The notes beneath the pieces are model-generated. The model did not search any database and was not told the origin of the DNA. It saw only the letters and a program-made list of their open reading frames with translations. The position numbers and the translations under genes were made by a program. Positions 9,607 through 17,031 of a stretch of DNA of 64,000 bases are shown one piece after another (positions within the stretch are counted from its first letter, which is position 1; the number at the start of each line of letters is the position of its first letter). The stretch comes from Methanohalophilus halophilus (GTDB lineage Archaea > Halobacteriota > Methanosarcinia > Methanosarcinales > Methanosarcinaceae), in assembly GCF_001889405.1 (NCBI RefSeq), contig NZ_CP017921.1, forward strand, positions 1,626,057-1,690,056. Direction: 5' to 3'.

Positions 9607-10311
9607 TCAAATCTCCACTTTACTAACCAATTGAGCCCATTGATTGAGTCTCTCCTGTACATGTTTATTCAAAGTAAACGGTTTCCCAGATTTAGCATTC
9701 TGTTTCATATAATGTAGAGTACCCTTTGAGAAACCCAATTTTTTCCACTCAACGTAGGAAATATCAAGAATCAACTGTCTGATTTCCATGTTGTCCTGTC
9801 TTTCAATTTCATATACCGGAGACACGAAATCAACAGTTTTGTGTTTGCCAACAAGGTATTGAGCCAGTTCTCTTGTCTTCAGGAGCAATATAGCACTCCA
9901 TGTATGCTGTTTATTCCTGTATTGAGAACGTTTATTTAACCATTGATTAACTTCCTCAGTAACCTTCCTGGCCCCTGTAGGCTTAACCCTTAGCGCATAG
10001 GTTTCTGTCCGGATAAAATCCTCTTTCTCCATTGCTCCCTTCTCAACCAGTGAAAATACAGCCAGATCAACAATAAACCTGAATAGTTCCTGTAAATCAT
10101 AAGCAAGACTATTTTTGCTCGAATTCATCTCATGCAAAAACCCAACATGAGCATCTAAGCCAACTGAGTTTATGGCCCTCAGACATTCCGCCTCAAGCAG
10201 AGCATAGCCATAGTTGAGCATCACGTTGACCTTATCGCCTGCAGCAAAACGACTTCTGGCCAGATGTGTTCTTTGTTGACAGGAAAGCAGGAATATGTGG
10301 AATGTAACCAA
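9607..10311 (-). pseudogene. cas1: 3' fragment of cas1 (CRISPR integrase), orphan and inactive
   Basis: The 234 residues match the C-terminal two thirds of archaeal Cas1. They include the LNYGYALLEAECLRAI helix, GFLHE with the metal-binding His (H60 here), LAYDLQELFR with the metal-binding Asp (D72), and the trailing GTLHYMKQNA segment. The N-terminal beta domain and the region holding the catalytic Glu of full-length Cas1 (about 320-340 residues) are missing; the first 15-20 residues look like unrelated lead-in sequence. Without that Glu it should not integrate spacers. No cas2, effector cas gene or CRISPR array is visible in the window. It faces opposite to the hsd genes. This is best read as debris of a lost CRISPR-Cas locus. 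Confidence 0.85.
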
Positions 10312-10348
10312 TAAGATTACAAATCCATATTATTCGATAATATGCTCG

Positions 10349-10430
10349 ATATTCCAGAAATAGTCCTTTAATATTCCCAGAAATTCCCGGATATTCCTAT
10401 TAAATTCTATAATATTCCAAGATATATTCA
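10349..10430 (+). promoter_or_regulatory. Helically phased ATATTCC heptamer array
   Basis: Between the divergent cas1 fragment and the zinc-ribbon gene, ATATTCC or a one-base variant starts at 10349, 10371, 10381, 10391, 10412 and 10424. Spacings are 22, 10, 10, 21 and 12 bp, close to whole turns of B-DNA, so all copies would face the same side of the helix. This looks like a cooperative operator or a curved region. It ends about 30 bp before the start codon at 10463. The link to regulation is inference. Confidence 0.45.
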
Positions 10431-10462
10431 GTAAATAAACGAAAAATAAGAGAGGTTGTACT

Positions 10463-11017
10463 ATGGAAGAATTCAAAAATTTGGTTTGTTCGGATTGTAA
10501 ACATCAATTCAAATCGAACATTCAGACGAAAAAACCCAGGTGTTCTGCCTGTGGCTCGTATAGTGTCGTTGAAATGGATGGTGACATTCCTGCAATTGAC
10601 ATTTTGGACGAGTTGAAGAATGATATTGTAAAGGAAATGGAAGAGATTAATGACAGTATTGGAGAGGAATTACTGTCCGATCTGTCAGAGAACCTTGATC
10701 AGTTGAAAGAAGCTATCATTAAGGACGTGCATCGAACAAGTGATACTGACAGAAAGATACAAAATTACGAAATCGAGAATATGGTCAAGCAGGTTTATGG
10801 TGAACTTGTAGCTGAGATAAAGGGATTGCATGATGAATCTGGGAAACGGTCAGACATGAAACTTGATTCACTTGCAAACAGGATAAGTGAACTTGAAGAG
10901 AAGAATGATCTGTTGATTGCCAAGCATGAAGAGGTAATTGATGTTGTATCACGGAAACTGGATGCTCTGAACGGCAATATTGAGAAGATTGTAAGGGATG
11001 GGGGATTTACTCGATGA
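10463..11017 (+). CDS. Zinc-ribbon plus coiled-coil protein of unknown function
   Basis: The 184-residue protein opens with a zinc ribbon of form CSDC (residues 9-12) and CSAC (27-30). The rest is acidic, strongly heptad-like helix (about 45-180) with several ISELEEKNDLL-type repeats, so a rod-like oligomer is likely. There is no membrane segment. The zinc ribbon suggests nucleic-acid or protein binding and the coil suggests assembly, but no family is recognised. A GAGAGGTTG ribosome site precedes the ATG, and the phased ATATTCC motifs lie just upstream. Confidence 0.65.
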   Translation: MEEFKNLVCSDCKHQFKSNIQTKKPRCSACGSYSVVEMDGDIPAIDILDELKNDIVKEMEEINDSIGEELLSDLSENLDQLKEAIIKDVHRTSDTDRKIQNYEIENMVKQVYGELVAEIKGLHDESGKRSDMKLDSLANRISELEEKNDLLIAKHEEVIDVVSRKLDALNGNIEKIVRDGGFTR

Positions 11018-11028
11018 AGTGAAACTTA

Positions 11029-11103
11029 CTTCCTTCCTTATTTTTTATTTACAAATTGGTTTTTTTAATAGATGGAGGATCAACTCTATGCATTGAAAAT
11101 TCA
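11029..11103 (+). repeat. Conserved leader of surface gene, copy 2
   Basis: Counterpart of 41-113. It begins just after the zinc-ribbon gene and precedes the S-layer-type gene by about 190 bp. The ATG at 11072 opens a frame of 36 codons beginning MEDQLYALKI; the first copy begins MEDVHNALKI. Further downstream weaker similarity continues (TAACCA.T.ATTC and ATAGTCTAA blocks) up to the gene. Confidence 0.7.
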
Positions 11104-11294
11104 AATTCGTAGAAGTATTTCTAACCACTCATTCCTACTATCATATTGCACAGTTTCTACAAACAAGATATGGATAGTCTAAATTGTTTTAGACGTAATT
11201 GGGGATGATATTCAAAAAAGATATTATTATCCATCTTTTTTATTATTTGGATGAAATATTATTTCTTGTCATTATACTATCGAGAGGAGTGGGG

Positions 11295-13723
11295 ATGAAA
11301 AGTAAACAAAGAATGTCAATTTGTTTTGGAATAGCATTTGCTTTGATGATTGCAAGTATCACAATGATGATAGGCCCAGTATCTGCAACCACAAGTGATC
11401 AAGAGCATATATTTCCTGATAAAACACCATTACAAAATTCAATAATGGAAAACATGGGACAGAGTGAAAGTAGTAAGTATTCAATTATGAGCACTTCCAA
11501 TACTTCATTCAATCCCAGTAATGTAGAATACAAAACAGAAGTATTGGAAAAGAGCAAAAATCATATTAAATTAAAAGGGACAACTATAATTCAGTTTGCT
11601 AATCCTATAGAAGCCGGTCATTCTGATAACAAGTGGCCTAAAATACAGATATCAGAAAATCCAGAATTTATAGAAGAAGGAACTGTAGTCCCGGGGGAGT
11701 ATGATCAAGCTATAAAGGATTATATACTGTCCCAGATTCAAGAAATTGAAGATGAGGAGGAAAGAGAAGCAGCATTATCAGCATGGGAAAATTATGATTT
11801 TGAGTCTGGACCAAGGGAACACACGATTACGGAATATTATGAAATAACTTATCCAGAGGAGTCACAATCGGTTATGTACTATGCGGCAGCATCAGATTTT
11901 CCTGCAGCCACCAATGATGTTCTCATGGGTTTTACTTATGAAGCACCTAATATTGATTGGATTATTGAGGATAGGGTGACTATAATTGGATTTGAGATAG
12001 CTCACTACAAGGCAGGTATTGAATTCGATGCAGCTTTGGGATTGCGGTTGCCAGCAGAGGTGACAATAAATCACCCTAGTAAGATGTATGAGCCTGGATC
12101 ACACATAATGTCTTCATCCATAAATGGAGTAGATTGGAATGCAGATCAATATATTGCAGCAAATGTACCAGCAGAGAATGGAAATGAATTCGTAGCTCGA
12201 ATGGATGCTTTTGCAGGGATAATAGTTGAGATTCTTGGAAAAACGGTAGGTGATTCGGGAATTGATATAGACAAGGACTATGGTGACTCTTTTGAAACAC
12301 CTTTTGGCCCCGATGAAGAGTTTCCACTTCAAAGTTTATCTTTAAGTCCTGATGATACAGGGCTTAAATGGGGTATTGATGCTGTCAGTTTAGGAATAGG
12401 TCTGACAATGGACCCCAACATTGGTTCAGAAACAATTAATGCTGACTGGACTGCCAGTGGTGATGCTACAGGAAAAGGAACAATCATTTACAGTCACCCC
12501 GATGAACTTTATAATTTCGGACCATTGATTGCAAATACTTCAGCTTCCTCTTCTAACTATGCAGACATACAGCTTTCTGATTTTGAATACCATTTCGATA
12601 AATGTAATTTTGATTTGTATGCAAACATCGATTTGGAGATATTGAGTATTGATTTCGATATTATCGAAATACCAATAATACACAAAGATGTAAGTGAGGT
12701 CACTGGCGGTTTATACGTTGGAGTACATGAGGGGACAAACGCAGATTCTGCTAATGTCATTATTCCTGTAATAGAAGAAAACAGTTATGTTAAAGGAATG
12801 GTGTATAGTGGTAAAGACCTTCATGATATCATCGGTGTCGATGGTGAATATATTCAAATGGATGGAAGAAACTTTGAAGGTTTCTTGTATGAATCTCATG
12901 AAAAATCTTAACAGAGACTTTCAGAATATTTGGTGGAACTAATGTCTCTGAAAGAACTATCGAAGAGGGTGGACTTACCTACATTTCCACCATCGAAGGA
13001 ATCAGTTTTGAGTCTGATGCGTTTGAAGAGACCTACTATAATATCATTGGACTCTTTGGAGATGTGTATGTCCCTTTAAAGGGTAACACGCCAGACAAAC
13101 TCGCCAGGTTGCTTTTGGACTGTTGTGAGGAATACAGACTGGTTACAGGGGAGACACTCGATCTTGGAAGCGGTTATGAACTAACTGTAAAGCAGATTTA
13201 TGTGAAAGATGATGAAGTCTGGATGGAATTATCCAAAGAAGGTGTACTTATTGATGATGAAATAATAGATATTTCAGATGGTGGGACATGGATTCTGGAT
13301 ATGGATATTGAGGGTGAAAATGATGTTGTAGTATTCAGAACTCATGTTAATAATTTACTCAAAGATGGAAATCTTGTTGTGATTGATGGTCTCTGGATGA
13401 TTGATTATGATGACGTTTTTGTCATCGAATCCGGTGATTCATTTGGTATACTTGAAATCGATACTATAGGTTCAACATGGCTGGCCATGTACAACAACGA
13501 CACAATAAACCTGACTAGAGGTTCAATTCAGGAAATTGGAGGTGGTTTGAAGTTCATGGTAGCTGATTCCAATAATCTGGAATTTACCCTAATCAAAGAG
13601 CGTACAGAATATCCTAATTTGTGCCCAGTTCGTGAAGAAGAAGTACCAACATCTTCTCCCTTCATGACGGCGGGTGTGCTTGGGATTGCTCTTGTGCTTT
13701 TCCAGAGAAGAAAACAGAAATAA
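11295..13723 (+). pseudogene. S-layer-type surface protein split by a frameshift
   Basis: The 5' part (11295-12911, 538 residues) starts at an ATG behind GAGGAGTGGGG. It has a clear signal peptide ending about VSATT and a long exported region, and closes with MDGRNFEGFLYE just before its stop. The 3' part stays open from 12902 to 13723 in another frame without a good start. It continues with TFRIFGG, RTIEEGGLTYIS and GLFGDVYVPLKGN, then an ETLDLGSGYELTVKQIYV domain, VPTSSP, a membrane segment and RRKQK. Together these follow the order of the Methanosarcina S-layer (DUF1608-type) domain, NFAGFYYD...RTIEEG...YVPL...LGSGY. A one-base loss in the A-run at 12901-12905 explains the break. It could be real inactivation, phase variation or a sequencing error. 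The 3' part alone lacks a signal peptide. Confidence 0.75.
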
Positions 13724-13724
13724 T

Positions 13725-13758
13725 TGTGGAAAATGAATTTCATTTTCTCTTTTATTTT
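13725..13758 (+). terminator. Hairpin terminator after the S-layer-type gene
   Basis: GAAAATGAA is followed directly by TTCATTTTC and a T-rich run. Position and sequence parallel the terminator after the beta-helix gene. Confidence 0.55.
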
Positions 13759-13854
13759 TATCAATTAACAATTATTTATTAATATAATACAGAATAAGTT
13801 AATTAATAAAATATATAAAGTAATAATGGGTGTTGAACTTTCGATACTTTTGTC

Positions 13855-13901
13855 AAGGGTTGCATTTTTCTAGCCTACCTATAACCCTAAGATTTGGTGC
13901 G
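13855..13901 (+). repeat. Direct repeat, proximal copy at the tRNA-Leu 3' end
   Basis: Matches 2191-2237 at 41 of 47 positions, with all differences in the first 20 bases. The last seven bases cover the encoded CCA, the discriminator and the final acceptor bases of the minus-strand tRNA-Leu. Together with the distal copy it brackets the 11.6-kb defence and surface block. Confidence 0.85.
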
Positions 13902-13982
13902 AGGGGAGGGATTCGAACCCTCGAATTCCTTCGAAACCGGATCTTAAGTCCGGCGCCTTTGACCGGGCTGGGCAACCCTCGC
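13895..13982 (-). tRNA. tRNA-Leu (anticodon UAA), CCA encoded
   Basis: Read on the minus strand, a 7-bp acceptor GCGAGGG pairs with CCCTCGC. The anticodon stem CCGGA/TCCGG encloses CTTAAGA with anticodon TAA. A long variable arm typical of class II tRNAs and a T arm with GGTTCGAATCC follow. Discriminator A and CCA (13895-13897) are encoded. The gene reads leucine UUA codons. Its 3' flank is the direct repeat also found at 2191. Confidence 0.96.
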
Positions 13983-14081
13983 AGGAAGAGTTTTAGAATT
14001 AGCCTTTGCCGGTTGGTTATGAATGGGGTTTATAAAGCCATTCGGAATCCATAATTAGAGTTAAGTTACTTAAACCTTATT

Positions 14082-14843
14082 ATGGTAAGCATGAAAATAC
14101 AATTCCTTGGTAGCGGTGTGGCAATTCCCCAACCCGGCAGGGTGCAGTCCGGGATTGCAGTTGAGACTGAAAACGACAATTTATTACTTTTTGACTGCGG
14201 GGCCGGTGTGCTGCAACGCCTCTATGAAAGTGGTCGCGATCCCAGGGATGTCGATGCAATCATCCTGACCCACCTTCATCTGGATCATGTGGCTGATGTC
14301 CTGCCCCTGCTCAAAAGCCGCTGGTTGTGCGAGAAAAGGGATTGTGTCATCTACGGGCCAGAGGGCACCCGGGACTGGCTGGACGGCCTGATCGGGCTGT
14401 ATCCCTATTTACAGGGCAGGTTTGACCTCTCTGTCATCGAACTCAAACCCGGCCGGCAAATTGCACTTGACGGTAATGATTGCCGGCTCAGCTGTGCCCC
14501 AGGAATGCACAGCGTACCCTCCCTGGGTTACAGACTGGAAGATGGAGGGAAAATAATGGTATATAGCGGGGACACCCAACCCTGCGACTCCCTCATGGAA
14601 CTGGCACAGGGAAGCGATGTCCTCATCCACGAATGTTCGTTCCCTCCGGGTTTTGAAGTCGACTTCCACACCACACCGGATATGCTGGAGCCCTATCTCG
14701 GAAAACTTGATACAGGCAAACTCTACCTGACCCATCTCTACCCTCAAATGCAGGGCCGTGAACAGGAATCACTCGAATATATGCGCAGCCGATTCAAAGG
14801 TGAGGTGCATATCGCCTCGGACCTGCTGGAAATCGATCCCTGA
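14082..14843 (+). CDS. MBL-fold metallo-hydrolase (ElaC/AtsA-like)
   Basis: The 253-residue protein has the metallo-beta-lactamase fold signature: LTHLHLDHVADVLP (HxHxDH zinc site), a later His in PGMHSVPS, the Asp in YSGDTQP and a closing His in LYLTHLYP. It resembles RNase Z/arylsulfatase-type hydrolases, but the core motif is HLHLDH rather than the HGDH common in tRNase Z, and it is shorter than archaeal RNase Z. A general phosphodiesterase or other hydrolase role is therefore safer. Starts at 14082 and 14091 are both possible. It is GC-richer than the block to its left, sits next to tRNA-Leu and converges on the phosphoesterase gene three bases after its stop. Confidence 0.85.
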   Translation: MVSMKIQFLGSGVAIPQPGRVQSGIAVETENDNLLLFDCGAGVLQRLYESGRDPRDVDAIILTHLHLDHVADVLPLLKSRWLCEKRDCVIYGPEGTRDWLDGLIGLYPYLQGRFDLSVIELKPGRQIALDGNDCRLSCAPGMHSVPSLGYRLEDGGKIMVYSGDTQPCDSLMELAQGSDVLIHECSFPPGFEVDFHTTPDMLEPYLGKLDTGKLYLTHLYPQMQGREQESLEYMRSRFKGEVHIASDLLEIDP

Positions 14844-14846
14844 GTT

Positions 14847-15497
14847 TCAGACCTGCAGCATCTCGATATCCAGCTTCCCCGAATTCTCATCCAGTTCGAT
14901 AAGGACAGCCGATCCTTCTGAAGCCATACCGGTGTTCACGACAGTTGTACCTGCCACTTCCATGACTCCCTTGTCCTCATGGATATGGCCACAGACGATC
15001 AGGTCCACCTTGCCCAGCATATCGGCTACAGCCTTGCAGCCCACATTACCGGCTTCGATGCGATCCAGTGTGCAGTAAGGGGGTGAATGGGACAGCAGCA
15101 CCAGGTAATCTCCCTTTTGTCTTCCTTCAGCAGCCAGTTTGTCCAGGGTGGCTGCAATTTCCTCTTCCTCTATTTCGTAGGGAGTTTTGAAGGGTGTGGG
15201 GTTGGATCCGCCCATCCCTATGAAAGCCACATTATCCATGGTCCACAAACGCTCGTGGAGATTTATGGCCCTTGACTCATCCAGAATACTGCAGATACTT
15301 TGCAGGTCACAGTTGCCCGGAATGGCCAGGGTTGGTTTGTCAAACATTCCCATCATCTCCAGGGCCTGCTCATCCGGTCCGAAGTTGGTAATATCTCCTG
15401 CAACCATTATCAAATCCACATCCCCTGCCCTCTCAAGTATGGCAGGGATGCGGGTATAATTTCCGTGTGCATCGGACATTGCAAGTATACGCATCAT
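14847..15497 (-). CDS. Calcineurin-like metallophosphoesterase (YfcE/MJ0936-like)
   Basis: A 216-residue single-domain enzyme with the full metal-site set: DAHGN near the N-terminus, VAGDITNFG, IPGNCD, LLSHSPP and VCGHIHEDKG. Small archaeal relatives hydrolyse phosphodiesters or phosphomonoesters with Mn or Ni; the physiological substrate is unknown. It lies 9 bp downstream of the AIM24-like gene on the same strand, so the two are probably co-transcribed. Confidence 0.9.
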   Translation of the reverse strand: MMRILAMSDAHGNYTRIPAILERAGDVDLIMVAGDITNFGPDEQALEMMGMFDKPTLAIPGNCDLQSICSILDESRAINLHERLWTMDNVAFIGMGGSNPTPFKTPYEIEEEEIAATLDKLAAEGRQKGDYLVLLSHSPPYCTLDRIEAGNVGCKAVADMLGKVDLIVCGHIHEDKGVMEVAGTTVVNTGMASEGSAVLIELDENSGKLDIEMLQV

Positions 15498-15506
15498 TTA
15501 TGCTCC

Positions 15507-16265
15507 TTAGAAGTTCTTATCGCCGCCGAGGATGCCGCTCAAGCCGCCGCCTTCGCCCCTGTTACTCTGGGAACCAAGGCCTGTTGCAGCCGATATCCTG
15601 TCAGCCAGCCTGGAGAATGGCAGGCTCTGCAGATACACCGTACCGGGCCCTGATACTGTAGCAAGGACCACTCCCTCTCCGCCAAAGAGTGCATTCTTAA
15701 ATCCGCCTACCAATTTTATGTCATAGTTCACAGATTCAGAAAAAGCCACAAGACAGCCGGTATCCACACGCATGGTCTCTCCTGCACTCAGTTCTTTTTT
15801 GATTATCGTTCCACCGGCATGCACAAAAGCCAGCCCGTCTCCTTCAAGTCTCTGGAGAATGAAACCTTCTCCCCCGAAAAGCCCGGCACCGATTCTCTTG
15901 GAAAATGCAATACCCACCTCTATACCCTTGGCAGCACACAGGAAAGCATCTTTCTGGCACAGGAAACTTCCACCCTCTTCATTCAGGTCTATAGGAATAA
16001 TCTTGCCCGGGTATGGTGCACCAAATGCGACCCTTTCCTTACCGTCTCCCTCATTGGTAAAGGAAGTGATGAAGAAACTTTCACCGGTAACCATTCTCTT
16101 GAGTCCCTTAAAAAGTCCGCCGCCTGTTGATGTCTGCATTTTGATGTCCTGGCCCATATACATCATGGCTCCGGCCTCTGCCCTCACACTTTCGGAAGGG
16201 TCAAGTTCGATCTCCACAAGCTGCATGTCATTCCCAATGATGTCGTAATCGATTTCGTCTGCCAT
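15507..16265 (-). CDS. AIM24/TIGR00266 family protein
   Basis: The 252-residue beta-rich protein matches the TIGR00266/AIM24 family: [17 protein letters not shown] at the start, [12 protein letters not shown], then repeated beta strands with [15 protein letters not shown] and FLHAGG-like segments (VHAGGTI). The C-terminal tail is Gly-rich. The family is widespread and structurally related to the trp RNA-binding attenuation fold. Its biochemical role is not established. It has no signal peptide. It is transcribed away from trmY across a shared AT-rich promoter region (16266-16403). Confidence 0.85.
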   Translation of the reverse strand: MADEIDYDIIGNDMQLVEIELDPSESVRAEAGAMMYMGQDIKMQTSTGGGLFKGLKRMVTGESFFITSFTNEGDGKERVAFGAPYPGKIIPIDLNEEGGSFLCQKDAFLCAAKGIEVGIAFSKRIGAGLFGGEGFILQRLEGDGLAFVHAGGTIIKKELSAGETMRVDTGCLVAFSESVNYDIKLVGGFKNALFGGEGVVLATVSGPGTVYLQSLPFSRLADRISAATGLGSQSNRGEGGGLSGILGGDKNF

Positions 16266-16403
16266 TTGTGTGACTCCTGTTGGATTTACAATAATTTAAT
16301 ACTCCTTTAAATTTATAAACTTGGTGAATTAGCAAAATACATAATCAAATTTAAATAGTACTGCATATTTTATCGCCATCAGAACTTGAAAGGATAAAAC
16401 ACC
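16266..16403. promoter_or_regulatory. Divergent promoter region AIM24 / trmY
   Basis: Two TATA-like boxes face outward: TTTATAAATTTAAAGG on the minus strand near 16302-16317 and TTTAAATAG near 16349 on the plus strand. Assignment rests on box sequence and distance only. Confidence 0.5.
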
Positions 16404-17006
16404 ATGAAACATTTTCTCATTATTGCCCATAAGGCGCATACCGCCGATGATTTTTCCCTGAATGACCTGCCTGGTTCTGCCGGTAGGATGGATATACTGT
16501 GCAGGTGCGTAAACTCAGCCCTTTTTCTATCCCATGACCTGCGCCGGGACGTACAGATCCACCTGCTGCTTCTGGGAGAACCCGACCCTGGCAGGGTTGT
16601 CAAATTCGATGGTGAGAATGTACGTTACCTGAATCCGGATGAAAGAAGCAGCGGCTCCCTTATCAAAAAGGCACTTGATAAGGATTCTTCTGACTTTGAG
16701 ATTCGCTCTACCCCCGGTGTCACCGTGCGTGATGCAAGCCTATCCACCCTCCTTTCGGAATTCAAGCAGCAGGGTTGCTCCCTTTATTATCTACTTGAAG
16801 ACGGAAAGGAAATCCGGGAAGAAACCCTTCCCAGAGGGGATATGGTCTTTATTCTGGGTGATCACAACGGTGTTACTGAAGAAGAAGAGGCACAGATAGA
16901 AAAAGCCGGTGCAATAAAACTTAATATAGGTCCGATCTCGCTCCATTCAGATCATTGCATTACAATTTTGCACAACGAACTCGACCGCAGGGAAAAAGAA
17001 TATTAA
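16404..17006 (+). CDS. trmY: tRNA (pseudouridine54-N1)-methyltransferase TrmY
   Basis: The 200-residue protein is a SPOUT methyltransferase of the TrmY family. It begins MKHFLIIAHKA, has AGRMDILCRCVNSALFLSH and a deep-trefoil-knot AdoMet region with FILGDHNG and IGPISLHSDHC near the C-terminus. It methylates N1 of pseudouridine 54 in archaeal tRNA, the local replacement for ribothymidine. Its substrate pseudouridine is made by Pus10, encoded 25 bp downstream, which explains the pairing. Full length. Confidence 0.95.
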   Translation: MKHFLIIAHKAHTADDFSLNDLPGSAGRMDILCRCVNSALFLSHDLRRDVQIHLLLLGEPDPGRVVKFDGENVRYLNPDERSSGSLIKKALDKDSSDFEIRSTPGVTVRDASLSTLLSEFKQQGCSLYYLLEDGKEIREETLPRGDMVFILGDHNGVTEEEEAQIEKAGAIKLNIGPISLHSDHCITILHNELDRREKEY

Positions 17007-17031
17007 CCTTTTTGCTATTGGAAGTGAATAC

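Noticed and set aside
10312-10462. Possible CRISPR array or leader beside the cas1 fragment
   Set aside because: The repeated unit is only about 7 bp with 10-22 bp spacing and no unique spacers of 30-40 bp; it fits a phased motif array better.
12902-13723. Treating the 3' S-layer part as an independent gene starting at GTG 13064
   Set aside because: The same frame is open and homologous back to 12902, and the product would lack a signal peptide although it has a membrane anchor.
2191-13901. A mobile element with its own integrase or transposase
   Set aside because: No frame in the block shows tyrosine or serine recombinase or DDE transposase motifs; only the repeats suggest insertion.
14082-14843. 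Calling the MBL-fold protein RNase Z because it lies beside a tRNA gene
   Set aside because: The core motif is HLHLDH rather than the HGDH usual in tRNase Z, and the length is short; neighbourhood alone does not justify the name.
15532-16248. Long plus-strand frames opposite the AIM24 and phosphoesterase genes
   Set aside because: They are Pro/Ser-rich shadows caused by GC-biased codons; the minus-strand proteins match known families.
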